A stretch of 64,000 nt of DNA from JBDTVS01 sp040007095 (GTDB taxonomy: Bacteria > Acidobacteriota > Vicinamibacteria > Vicinamibacterales > CAVVIG01). Below are positions 42,257-50,743 of this stretch, piece by piece (position 1 is the first letter of the stretch; every line of letters starts with the position of its first letter). Position numbers and translations under genes: made by a program. Where the stretch lies: the NCBI GenBank assembly GCA_040007095.1, contig JBDTVS010000076.1, forward strand, positions 1 to 64,000, in the 5' to 3' direction. Below the pieces are notes generated by a model. The model made no database searches and was not told the origin of the DNA. It saw only the letters and a list, made by a program, of their open reading frames with translations.

Positions 42257-43013
42257 GGCCATCCTGATCGCTCGAGCATCGAACCACCAACGCGGTGATG
42301 TTGTCGCGGCTGCCGTGGTCGAGAGCCGAGCGGATGAGCGCTTGCGCCATCGCCGGTAGTTCCTGGTTCGATGCCACGATATCCCGCAGCGTCTCGTGGG
42401 GCACCGAGCCGTGCAGACCGTCGCTGCAGAGCAGCAAGGTCGTCTCACTGCGCAGTTCGCGTTCGAGCAGATGCACCTGCGTGTCGGGCCGTGCGCCGAG
42501 CACGTTCGTCAAGACGTGCCGAATCGCGTTGGAACCGCGGTTGGCCTCTTTGCCGCCGAGGATCGTGGCCGCCCACGAATCGTCCTGCGTCAGTTGAATC
42601 AGGGCGCCTTCCTCGTAGACATACAGGCGGCTGTCGCCGACGTGCGCAACGACCAGCTGACCGTCTGCCAGCAGCGCGCACACGACCGTCGTCCCCATCC
42701 CCAGGTAATCGTCGTGGTTTTCGGCGAGACGATTGATCCGCCGGTTGGCCAGGCTCACGGCGGTCTTGAGGCGATTCGCCTCGTACGACAGCGTCGGCTC
42801 GATGCCGTAGGGCCAGGAAAAATCGGTGGTTCCGTGCGATCGGCGGATGAAGTTTTCGATGGATTCGACGGCGACGCGGGCCGCCACTTCGCCGGCCGCG
42901 TGTCCACCCATACCGTCGGCGACGACAAAAAGGCGTAAATCCTCGGCGCTGACGAAGCAGTCTTCGTTCATGTGACGAACTGGGCCGGTTTCACTCAACC
43001 CGGAAGCCTTCAC
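42246..43013 (-). CDS. PP2C-type Ser/Thr phosphatase
   Basis: 255 residues. Metal-binding residues are visible in HMNEDCFV, VADGMGGHAAGEV, HVGDSRLYV, CSDGLHGSV and DNITALVV. It is a stand-alone second PP2C beside the TagF-PP2C fusion. It is the first gene of the four-gene FHA/kinase operon (PP2C, kinase, FHA-TPR, DcrB-like). It would oppose the adjacent kinase. The start is ATG 43013. Confidence 0.93.
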   Translation of the reverse strand: MKASGLSETGPVRHMNEDCFVSAEDLRLFVVADGMGGHAAGEVAARVAVESIENFIRRSHGTTDFSWPYGIEPTLSYEANRLKTAVSLANRRINRLAENHDDYLGMGTTVVCALLADGQLVVAHVGDSRLYVYEEGALIQLTQDDSWAATILGGKEANRGSNAIRHVLTNVLGARPDTQVHLLERELRSETTLLLCSDGLHGSVPHETLRDIVASNQELPAMAQALIRSALDHGSRDNITALVVRCSSDQDGHGD

Positions 43014-43175
43014 AGTAGCGGGAGTCTACCATGTCCGCGCGTCAAAAATACTACTTTGGTGGTAGTGCGTGATGACGAAGCGAGGCGATCTGTTTGGGAA
43101 AAATAGTGCGCGGCCAGAACAACGGATCAGTCGACGATTCGTGGACGCAGAGAGGAGAAGCGCCAGAAACGGCCG

Positions 43176-43703
43176 TCACGCCAGTTTGCTGGCAAGCTGG
43201 GCGCGCGATCTGACTCCGACCTTCTCGAAGATGCGGGACAAGTGCTTCTTGGTTGTCGCGGGCGTGATCCCAAGCGTGGTCGCGATGTGGCTATTGCGAT
43301 GCCCGCGGAGCACGAGCTCGGCGACCTGGATCTCACGCCGCGACAGGTGATAGCGATCCTTGAACGCGGAGAGGTCCGTGCCGATCTCACGGATGCTGAC
43401 GGCGACGTCACCCTGTCGCCCACGCAGTTCCATCAGGTGGACGACGAACGGCTCGTCGTCGTTGCCCGTTAACGCAATCACCGTCGCGGATTGCTGGGCG
43501 CGGTCTCGAGACTGGGACAGATGGTCCACCAGCATGACCAGGAGCTCGATGCGGTACTTGGTGCGAAGTCTGTTGACGAGTCGTGTGGCCGGGGGATTCG
43601 CGTAGATGAGACGCTCCCGGCGAAAGACAAAGATCGCCAGCGACAGCTGGTCGACCACCGAGCGGAGGACGGTGGCCGAGAGCGCCTGGACGCCCTCAAT
43701 CAC
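43176..43703 (-). CDS. LuxR-type regulator with N-terminal PAS-like domain
   Basis: 175 residues from GTG 43703, which has a GGGAG about seven bases upstream; the longer frame (to 43913) overlaps the giant kinase and encodes unlikely sequence. Residues ~1-110 look PAS-like (VDQLSLAIFVFRRERLIYANPPATRLV). The C-terminal domain at ~118-172 is a LuxR helix-turn-helix (LSRREIQVAELVLRGHRNSHIATTLGITPATTKKHLSRIF). It starts 74 bases after the 1279-residue kinase on the same strand, so that kinase or its signal may control it. Confidence 0.82.
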   Translation of the reverse strand: MIEGVQALSATVLRSVVDQLSLAIFVFRRERLIYANPPATRLVNRLRTKYRIELLVMLVDHLSQSRDRAQQSATVIALTGNDDEPFVVHLMELRGRQGDVAVSIREIGTDLSAFKDRYHLSRREIQVAELVLRGHRNSHIATTLGITPATTKKHLSRIFEKVGVRSRAQLASKLA

Positions 43704-43776
43704 TGACAACTCCCGCCAGGCTGCCCCGATAGCTCTGGCGCTTGATGAGACCGTACGAGGCTCGGGGCTGACCCAT

Positions 43777-46700
43777 CTATCTGGCCCGTAAGAGCGCGGC
43801 GACAATGACGAGCAGCAACACGCCCACCAGGACGAGCAGCCCCCAACGCCAGGGATGAGCGATAGGCGCGACCGGCTCCATCCGGCGCTCCATCCGACCG
43901 GCGGGCTGGTCATTGGCGGGCGTCAACTCCTCGGTGCTGTGCTCCATCTCCCTGAGGGCGATCGAAGTCAATTCGCTTGTGTTGGCGCCACGCGGGCTGG
44001 TGTCAGCCGCCCGCATCTGGACGAGAGTCGTGCCTTCCTCGTTTTCCTCCATCCCGTCTTCCACAACCTGGTGGCCGCCAGCGGTCCGTTGCTGCGGGAC
44101 CTGTGCCGATGGCGTGGTCGTTGTCTGATCGACACGCTGCCGCGCGGCCAGTTCGTGCTCCGCCCGCCGCCGCTCCTGAATATCGTGGAGCGCGTCACGC
44201 AATTCCTTCAGGGTGTCCGCGACAAGGGGATGAGACAGCGGATCGAGGTCCTCGAGCAGCTGCAGCGCCGCCTGATGTTTCCCATTCGCAAAGCGGCTGC
44301 GCGCGTTGCCAATCACCACGCGAATGCGGGCGGTCTCGCGCTGTGCGGCGAGGGCGTTCTCCGCCATGGCCTTCAGCCCCTCTGCACGGGCGTGACCGGG
44401 AGCCATGGCCAATGCGTGTGCGATCTTCAGCATCGCCAACCTCGGGCCAGTACCCGAGTGCTCGCCCTGTTGAAGGTGTTCTGCCGCGGCAGCCAACAGC
44501 TCATCGACGCTTCGACTGAGACGGGCCGCGGCGTCGGCCTCGTCGCGTGTCTTGATGGCACGCTCGACGCGCTCAGACAGCAGAAGGAACCGCGGATCCT
44601 TGGCGCCCAGACCGGCCGCCACGGCCAGCCACTGCTTGGCCCCTGGAAGGTCGCCTCGTTCGAGCAACGCTTCGGCAGTCGCGTGCCTTTCCTCGAGATC
44701 TCGCGCTCTCGCGTCGTCGGCTTCGCGCGCCGCTACCGCCTGCTCGACCCGCTGGCGTGCAAACGGCACGCGCGCATCCCCGGGGCTGAGGGCCGTCGCG
44801 GCGACCAGGAAATCGCGAGCGGCCGAGAGATCGCCGCGCCTGACACCCTCGTCCAGACCGGCGAGCAATCGGTCGAGCTCCATGCCTCGTCGCGCCGCGG
44901 CCTGGGCTTGACCGACGCGCTCGATCAATGGCTGGAGCTGCGGGGTCGAGACATCGATCTCGCTCACCCGCGACAGAAGACCGAGTGCGGCGTCGAACTG
45001 GTTGTCTCGCAACGCCGTGCGCGCCTCCGCCAGCAGCCCGGCAATGCGCGCGTCCTTTTCGATCCGCTCCCTCTCCGCCCGTTGCCGTTCCTCGATCTCG
45101 AGCAGCGCGCCGCGCAGCTCGCTCCACGCGGCCGCGATCTCAGGGGTTGACGATGGCTGAAACTCCTCGAGGAGACGAAGCGCCGCCTGATGTTTCCCGT
45201 TCGCGAACCGTCTGCGAGCGTTGTTGATGACGGCCTGGACCCGCGTGGCCTCTCGGCGCTCGGCGATGGAAATGTCAATGGCGGTCTTGAGACTCGCCGC
45301 CTCGGCGTTCTCCGGGTCGAGCGTCAGCGCCTGATTGACTTCGCGCAGGGCCAACGCGAGATCGCTGGTTCGATCGGCGGCGGATTGAAGACGCCCCGAT
45401 GCGCCGTGAATGAGCGCCGCGACCTGCTGCCTGAGGCGTTCAGCCGCTTCGGCGGCCGCCTGCCGATTGACGGCTGTCTGAAGGCGTTCTGAGAGCTCGG
45501 CGGCACGAGGGTGCGTCGGCGTCAGCTCGGCCGCGAGCTTCAGCAGATCCGCGGCGCCGGCGAGATCACCTGCCTCGAGACGCGCGGCGGCATCGTCCAG
45601 CTTCTGCTCACCTTGGCGCCTGCGCGCCTCGGCGGCCTCTTTGGCCGCGAGCGCCGCCGCAGCCTGCTGGAGCCGCGTGCGGGCCGCGGCGACTCGGGAG
45701 TCGGCGGGTGCGAGGGAGGTGGCCGCCGCCAGGCGATCGCCAGCGCCAGGCAGATCGCCCTGCACCATCCGCTCCTCAAAATCGCCAAGTGCGCGGTCGA
45801 GGTCGGCTTTCAGACGCTCGACCGCCTCCGCCCGGCGCACACGCTCGGTCAGATCCGGCAACTCGGCTACCGTTGGATCGATCTCACGAACCCGTGCGAG
45901 CAGCTGCCACGCGTCGTCGAGACGATTGGCCGCCAGCGCCGCCTGCGCCTCGTCCAGCAGCCCTTCGATCCGCCGGCGTTGCTCGATGCGCGCCTTCTCG
46001 ACGCGCCGCTGTTCTTCAATCTCACGGTAGGCGAGACGCAGTTCCTCGAGCGTACCCGCCACGACCGCGCTCGAGGCCGGTTGAAGCGCTTCCAGGGACT
46101 GGAGTGCGGCGAGGTGTTCGCCTTTGAGAAAGCGCCTCCGCGCATCGTTGACGGCGTCGCGGAGACGAGCTTCCTCTCGCGCACGGGCGATGGCGGTCTC
46201 TACCGAGACTTCGAGAGCCTTCGCCTCGGCATTCTGCGGGTCGAGAGCCAACGCCTGGTGGAGGTCGCTCAGCGCAGCGGTGAGATCGCCGCCCTCATAC
46301 TCTCTGAGGGCGCGTTCAATGGCGGTCCGAACCGTACTGGCCAGAATCCGGGCTTGCTCCGCCAGCACCTCGTCACGCGCGCGCGCGATCTCTGGATGGC
46401 CTGGTGAGAGCCGATGGGCGGCATCCAGGGACTGCTGCGCCAACTCCATCGCTCCACGGGAAAGTTGCGCTCGTGCCTCAGCGATGTGGGTCTGGATCTG
46501 GTGTTCGTCCCTGGCCGCGTGAATACGACCGATGGTCGAGAGGGCCCGTGCGTCTGAGGCGTCGAGCACCAGGACCTGCGTGCACCATTCGATCGCGGCG
46601 TCATAGTCGCCGACGTCAAGCGCCTGATCGGCCGCCGCGAGATATTCCTCAAGCCGCTTTGCGGGTGACTCGAAGGGGTCGCGGTCGGCAGGATTCGGTG

Positions 46701-47616
46701 TCTGGCTTCCGCGTGCGGGTGCCGGCGGCGGGGTCATCACGGCCGCCTGTGCGTCGTTCGACACGGCCCGCGGGGGAGCGGCCACTCGACGCTCGGCCCT
46801 CGGCGGACCCAGTCGAATGTCTGCCAACTCCCTCTGAAGCGACACGATCTCCTGGAACCTTCGATCGGGGTCTTTCTCGAGCGCCCGGTCGATCAGCCGC
46901 ACGAGGCGAGGGTCGAGATCCGGGCAGTACTCCGTGATGGGCCGGGGGGCGCCGTGCAGGATTCGCTGGAGCACCTCGTCATGCGCACGTCCGGGGAATG
47001 CCTGTTGGTGCGACAGGAGCTCGTACAGCACGGCGCCCACCGCGAAAATGTCCGCGCGACCGTCGACCGCGGTGCCCGCGACTTGTTCCGGGGACATATA
47101 GTTCAACGTCCCCAGGATCGCCCCTGGCAAGGTCATTCCGGACGCGCTCAGTCTGGCGATTCCGAAATCAAGAATCTTGACGGTTCCCTCGGGGCCGACG
47201 ATCAGATTCGCCGGCTTGATGTCCCGGTGCACGATGCCGGCCTCGTGAGCATGAGCGAGACCGGCACAGACCTCCTCGGTCAATTGCACCTTGCGGAGTA
47301 CGGAGAGTGGCGGCCGTAAGCCAAGAAGATCCGAAAAGGTCTCACCCCGCACGTATTCCATGGCGATGAACGGCAGGCCGTCTTCCTCGCCCACGTCGTA
47401 GATGGTGACGATGTTGGGATGGCTGAGGCTGCCGGCAGCGATGGCTTCACGGGAGAAACGATCGCGAAGCTCCGGCGCGTCATAGCCGCGTCTGAGCAGC
47501 TTGATGGCGACGTATCGGCCAATGCGGGGATCGCGCGCACGATAGAGTGCACCCATCCCGCCTTCACTGATCAGGTCGACGATCTCGTAGCGCCCGAGGG
47601 AGCGTGGAAGCTTCAC
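43777..47616 (-). CDS. Large Ser/Thr kinase with long helical repeat region and C-terminal membrane anchor
   Basis: 1279 residues. The kinase domain is canonical: ISEGGMG loop, Lys39 in VAIK, HRD 130-132 (HRDIKPANL), DFG 150-152, LGTLNYMSPEQ. From ~330 to ~1190 the protein is a series of helical TPR-like or coiled-coil repeats, with recurring RRxxxGxHxAALxxLE and ARAALxxNQxDxALxLLxRVxEID-type units (three or more copies of a ~250-residue block, related by eye). A transmembrane helix (RWGLLVLVGVLLLVIVAALL) ends the protein. Such an arrangement suggests a membrane-tethered scaffold. The substrate is not known. The direct neighbour is the LuxR-type gene. Confidence 0.9.
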   Translation of the reverse strand: MKLPRSLGRYEIVDLISEGGMGALYRARDPRIGRYVAIKLLRRGYDAPELRDRFSREAIAAGSLSHPNIVTIYDVGEEDGLPFIAMEYVRGETFSDLLGLRPPLSVLRKVQLTEEVCAGLAHAHEAGIVHRDIKPANLIVGPEGTVKILDFGIARLSASGMTLPGAILGTLNYMSPEQVAGTAVDGRADIFAVGAVLYELLSHQQAFPGRAHDEVLQRILHGAPRPITEYCPDLDPRLVRLIDRALEKDPDRRFQEIVSLQRELADIRLGPPRAERRVAAPPRAVSNDAQAAVMTPPPAPARGSQTPNPADRDPFESPAKRLEEYLAAADQALDVGDYDAAIEWCTQVLVLDASDARALSTIGRIHAARDEHQIQTHIAEARAQLSRGAMELAQQSLDAAHRLSPGHPEIARARDEVLAEQARILASTVRTAIERALREYEGGDLTAALSDLHQALALDPQNAEAKALEVSVETAIARAREEARLRDAVNDARRRFLKGEHLAALQSLEALQPASSAVVAGTLEELRLAYREIEEQRRVEKARIEQRRRIEGLLDEAQAALAANRLDDAWQLLARVREIDPTVAELPDLTERVRRAEAVERLKADLDRALGDFEERMVQGDLPGAGDRLAAATSLAPADSRVAAARTRLQQAAAALAAKEAAEARRRQGEQKLDDAAARLEAGDLAGAADLLKLAAELTPTHPRAAELSERLQTAVNRQAAAEAAERLRQQVAALIHGASGRLQSAADRTSDLALALREVNQALTLDPENAEAASLKTAIDISIAERREATRVQAVINNARRRFANGKHQAALRLLEEFQPSSTPEIAAAWSELRGALLEIEERQRAERERIEKDARIAGLLAEARTALRDNQFDAALGLLSRVSEIDVSTPQLQPLIERVGQAQAAARRGMELDRLLAGLDEGVRRGDLSAARDFLVAATALSPGDARVPFARQRVEQAVAAREADDARARDLEERHATAEALLERGDLPGAKQWLAVAAGLGAKDPRFLLLSERVERAIKTRDEADAAARLSRSVDELLAAAAEHLQQGEHSGTGPRLAMLKIAHALAMAPGHARAEGLKAMAENALAAQRETARIRVVIGNARSRFANGKHQAALQLLEDLDPLSHPLVADTLKELRDALHDIQERRRAEHELAARQRVDQTTTTPSAQVPQQRTAGGHQVVEDGMEENEEGTTLVQMRAADTSPRGANTSELTSIALREMEHSTEELTPANDQPAGRMERRMEPVAPIAHPWRWGLLVLVGVLLLVIVAALLRAR

Positions 47617-47974
47617 AGGTCTGCTGAACGCGCGGAGGTCAGCGCGCGCATCCTCTGATACCCGTCACGGCGCTAGCCATCAGGACCGGCTAGGAACAAG
47701 GATCACTGAGTATAGCGGATCGCTGGAACGTCGCTGCCCGTGCGTGTCGCACCGGGCGGTCTCGCGCAACCACCGAGCACACCGAGCACACCGAGCCCAA
47801 ACATTGAGGATTTTCTCAGTGACCTCGGTGACCTCGGCGGCAAACGTCAAAAAGGATGCGCTACCTCGCACCAGTGAGTTGCCAACTCGACCGGCGATCC
47901 CGTCGCGACCGGCTGCTGCGCCCAGCGGAATCCGCGCGACCTGCTTCGAGCGGTCGCCATTCAGACTACGGAGT
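47617..47974. other. 358-base intergenic region with a long imperfect inverted repeat
   Basis: It lies between the 5' end of the large kinase and the 3' end of the GT2 gene (both minus strand), so it should contain the kinase promoter. The only structure I see is the inverted repeat at 47770-47840. No coding frame is supported. Confidence 0.55.
47770..47840. repeat. Imperfect inverted repeat built of CACCGAG units
   Basis: The left arm 47770-47795 contains three CACCGAG-type units spaced nine bases apart. The right arm 47815-47840 is its reverse complement with about six mismatches in 26 positions. A 19-base loop, AT-rich toward its right end, separates the arms. It could act as a bidirectional structural element or a processing site downstream of the GT2 gene. 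Confidence 0.6.
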
Positions 47975-48706
47975 TCAGAAGATGTTCCTGACGAAAGACC
48001 ATAGATACGCCGCCCATAGCTTCCAGACCGAAATCTTCGACAATCCCCAGCGGCGCTCGAACTCGTGACTGGGAATTTCGACGACCTCGTAGCCGAGTTT
48101 GAGGGCTTTCATCAGCATCTCCTGCTCGATGGTCGAGAGATTCGACGTCAGCCCAAGCGACAGCGCAACTCGCCGATCGATCGCGCGAAAGCCATTCTGG
48201 CTGTCCGTCAGTCGCACGTTCCACCGATAGTTGATCGCCAGCATGATCAACTGCGAGCCCACATACCGCACGAACTGCTCGAGGGTGCCGTGCAGCTCGT
48301 CGCTGCCGCCTTTGCCACGCGACGCGATGACCAGATCGGCTCGCCCCATCCTGATCGGTTCCACCAGCGCCGGGATGTCGTCGGGTTCGTGCGAGCCGTC
48401 CGCGTCGATGAAGACGACGATGTCCATGACGGCATGCGCGACGGCCAACCGGAGCGCTTCGCCCTTCCCGAGACCGCTGTCCTGAAAGACCCGCGCCCCG
48501 CAGGCCGCGGCAATCGCGGCCGTCCGGTCGCTTGAACGGCCATCGACGACGAGCACTTCGTCGCCGAATCGTCTCACCGCGTCGACGACGGGTCCGATGA
48601 TCCCCTCCTCGTCTTTGGCCGGAATGACGATACTGACGGTGGAGCGCGAGACGGCAGGCGGTCGGGTCCGATTCAACGCTCGTCCCCTGGAAGCGTGATG
48701 CGTCAC
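47975..48706 (-). CDS. Family 2 glycosyltransferase (dolichol-phosphate mannosyltransferase-like)
   Basis: About 243 residues. The GT-A motifs STVSIVIPAKDEEGIIGPVV, VVDGRSSDRTAAIA, GKGEALRLA and FIDADGSHEPDDIPAL (DxD) are intact. They match GT2 enzymes that load sugar onto polyprenyl phosphate. A C-terminal aromatic/basic segment (WAAYLWSFVRNIF) may associate with the membrane. The start is unsettled: GTG 48706 is the longest, but it lies in an inverted repeat arm; a TTG at 48673, with AGGGG upstream, fits the conserved domain better. Confidence 0.85.
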   Translation of the reverse strand: MTHHASRGRALNRTRPPAVSRSTVSIVIPAKDEEGIIGPVVDAVRRFGDEVLVVDGRSSDRTAAIAAACGARVFQDSGLGKGEALRLAVAHAVMDIVVFIDADGSHEPDDIPALVEPIRMGRADLVIASRGKGGSDELHGTLEQFVRYVGSQLIMLAINYRWNVRLTDSQNGFRAIDRRVALSLGLTSNLSTIEQEMLMKALKLGYEVVEIPSHEFERRWGLSKISVWKLWAAYLWSFVRNIF

Positions 48707-48841
48707 ATAATTCCCGGGCGGGGCATCCCGCCTCGCTGCGTTACGACTTCCTCAAATATGTCCAATATTCTCGGTCGTCGCGCCTTGCGATCCGGGTGCC
48801 GCGCTCCGGGACTTTTGCAACGCATCACGCTTCCAGGGGAC
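48682..48841. repeat. Perfect 22-base inverted repeat spanning 160 bases
   Basis: Left arm 48682-48703 and right arm 48820-48841 are exact reverse complements of each other, 116 bases apart. No target-site duplication is obvious at the flanks. The geometry resembles a short MITE-like element or a regulatory cruciform. The left arm covers the proposed GTG start of the GT2 gene. Confidence 0.65.
48765..48788. repeat. Inverted partial copy of the dispersed repeat tail
   Basis: These 24 bases are an exact reverse complement of 48928-48951, the tail of repeat copy B. Matching continues only weakly inward. The pair crosses the 22-base inverted repeat, giving an interleaved arm order. Confidence 0.65.
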
Positions 48842-48875
48842 TAGGCAGCATAGGTTGCGGTGCGGCGGGGGTCAA

Positions 48876-48955
48876 CAGCCCGTGGTGAAGTCTGGCGTGG
48901 CACCTGGACGGGCGAGGCGTCTCGTTGGCAAGGCGCGACGACCGAGAATATCGGA
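48876..48955. repeat. Dispersed intergenic repeat, copy B
   Basis: It begins CAGCCCGTGGTGAAGTC and ends at about 48955, in the space before the radical SAM gene. It aligns with copy A at 33427-33508 over the whole length, with substitutions and at least one short indel. All recognised copies sit in non-coding gaps 5' of genes. Confidence 0.6.
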
Positions 48956-49015
48956 AGCCAGCATCGAAATTCGTGACTGCGTTTCGAACTCGGGGGCACT
49001 ACTATTGCGGGTGAC

Positions 49016-50116
49016 GTGATGAATTCCGGGTCCGCGCTCGTCGCCCGACTGGGTCTCGCCCGTGCCATTCTGTCGGCGAACTTCAGGTCGCCGGCACTTC
49101 CATACAAGGTCACGTTCGTCGCCACCTACCGCTGCAACTTCCGCTGCGAGATGTGCAACATCTGGCAGAAGAAGAGCGCAGATGAAATGACGCCCGAAGA
49201 GGTCGAGCGATTTTTCACGCGTTGGCCGCAGTTTCGCTGGGTCCACCTCACCGGCGGAGAATTGTTCGTGCGCCGCGATATCGAGGACATCGTGACGGCG
49301 ATTCAGGATCGTTGCCGATCGCTGTTCCTGTTGAATTTTCCCACGACAGGCTGGTTTGGCGATCGGACGGTCGCGGTCGTGCAGAAGGTGCTCGCTCGAG
49401 GGGTGGGGCGGCTGATGGTGACCATCAGTATCGATGGGCCCCGGGCGTTGCACGATGAGCTCCGTGGCCTGCCGGGCAGTTGGGACCGTGCGATCGAGAC
49501 GTTTCGGCGGCTGCGCGGAATTCGCCAGTCGAACTTTCAAACCGTGGTCGGCATGACGCTGGTCCCGAAGAACGTCCACGCGGTCGACGAGACCATCGCG
49601 GCGATTCGCAGCGCGATTCCGGATTTCACGCGGGCCGATCTGCACCTGAATCTGGCGCATGAGTCGGCACACTATTTCGACAACGCCGGCTACGGACGCG
49701 ACCTGCAACGAGACCGCGTGTTGCAAGCGGTGGAGGCCCATCGACACAGGAATGCCTCGGGCCTCAACCCGGTCACGTTCCTCGAAGATCGCTATCAAGC
49801 CCTCATCCCGAATTATCTGGAAACGGGCCGATCGCCCTTGCCATGCACGGCGCTTTCATCGTCGTGCTTTGTCGACGCGCACTGGAACCTGTATGCGTGT
49901 TCGATCTGGGGAGAGTGCGTCGGCAACCTCCGCACGGAGGGCTTCGACCTGGGCGGCCTCTGGCGGAGCGAGCGGCGCCGCGCTCTCAGGACAGAAATCG
50001 TCGACGAGAAATGCTCGCACTGCTGGACGCCGTGTGAGGCGTATCCCACTATTCTGGGCAATCTCGCGGCAGCAGTCAGAACGCGGCCGGCACAGTGGGC
50101 GGGATCGCCAGAATGA
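49016..50116 (+). CDS. Radical SAM protein with C-terminal cysteine-rich (SPASM-like) region
   Basis: About 366 residues. The 4Fe-4S motif is CNFRCEMC (CX3CX2C) near residue 39, followed by HLTGGELFVRRDI, a typical GGE motif. The C-terminal part has spaced cysteines (PCTALSSSCFVDAHWNLYACS, then EKCSHCWTPC) like SPASM/Twitch auxiliary clusters. Such proteins modify peptides or cofactors, but I cannot assign a substrate and no precursor gene is adjacent. The start is GTG 49016 or ATG 49019. It is not in an obvious operon with its neighbours. Confidence 0.85.
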   Translation: MMNSGSALVARLGLARAILSANFRSPALPYKVTFVATYRCNFRCEMCNIWQKKSADEMTPEEVERFFTRWPQFRWVHLTGGELFVRRDIEDIVTAIQDRCRSLFLLNFPTTGWFGDRTVAVVQKVLARGVGRLMVTISIDGPRALHDELRGLPGSWDRAIETFRRLRGIRQSNFQTVVGMTLVPKNVHAVDETIAAIRSAIPDFTRADLHLNLAHESAHYFDNAGYGRDLQRDRVLQAVEAHRHRNASGLNPVTFLEDRYQALIPNYLETGRSPLPCTALSSSCFVDAHWNLYACSIWGECVGNLRTEGFDLGGLWRSERRRALRTEIVDEKCSHCWTPCEAYPTILGNLAAAVRTRPAQWAGSPE

Positions 50117-50257
50117 ACATGGTGACGGCCGGCCGGTCGTCCGGTCGCTGGTGCCGAGATCCGGGGCGTCCGAATCAGTGCCCAGGTAGGTTCGGCGGCG
50201 TGCTCCCGCCGTCGAGAATCTCCAAGGTCGCCGATCGTCATCGCGTGGAGGTATGAG

Positions 50258-50659
50258 ATGAAACGTTGGATGCTGACGGTCCTGTCCGTGCCCTTGACCC
50301 TGTTGGCGGTGTGCGGTTCAGCGGCCGCGCACCACGGTGCCTCAGCCTACGACCGGACCGTCTCGCTCACGCTCAAAGCCACGATCACCGAGTTCGTGTT
50401 TCGCAACCCTCATATCATCCTGTCGTTCGACGCACCTGATGACGCCGGCAGAATCGTTCACTGGGTCGCCGAGGGCGGCAGTTCCTCGGGTCTCGCAAGG
50501 CGCGGCTGGACCTACAAGACCTTGAAAGCGGGCGACCAGGTGACCGTGGAGGGGAACCCTGCCAAAGGGATGGAAAGCAAGGACAAGAGGGTGATGGCCA
50601 TGACCAAGGTGATCCTGGCCAACGGCCAGGTGGTGGGCCAGCAGACCCTGACGCCATAA
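50258..50659 (+). CDS. DUF6152-family secreted protein
   Basis: 133 residues. A signal peptide (MLTVLSVPLTLLAVCGSAAA) ends just before AHHGASAYD, the family's start of the mature part. The rest is a small beta-fold (LTLKATITEFVFRNPHIILSF; WTYKTLKAGDQVTVEGNPAKGM). The family is common in Acidobacteria-type genomes and of unknown function. RBS GGAGGT lies just upstream of ATG 50258. The following gene is its usual partner. Confidence 0.85.
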   Translation: MKRWMLTVLSVPLTLLAVCGSAAAHHGASAYDRTVSLTLKATITEFVFRNPHIILSFDAPDDAGRIVHWVAEGGSSSGLARRGWTYKTLKAGDQVTVEGNPAKGMESKDKRVMAMTKVILANGQVVGQQTLTP

Positions 50660-50743
50660 CAGCGGTAGGCTAGGGCTGGCATCGCTCGGGGACGTGATGA
50701 CAGGCGGTTCAAGATCAACCTGAGCCAACAACGGAGACTCGAC

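Larger units (their letters stand above)
48707..49015. other. 309-base divergent intergenic region, repeat-rich
   Basis: This gap between the GT2 gene (-) and the radical SAM gene (+) holds the right arm of the 22-base inverted repeat, an inverted partial copy of the dispersed repeat (48765-48788), and the full copy B (48876-48955). I see no coding frame. It must contain the promoters of both genes. Confidence 0.6.
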
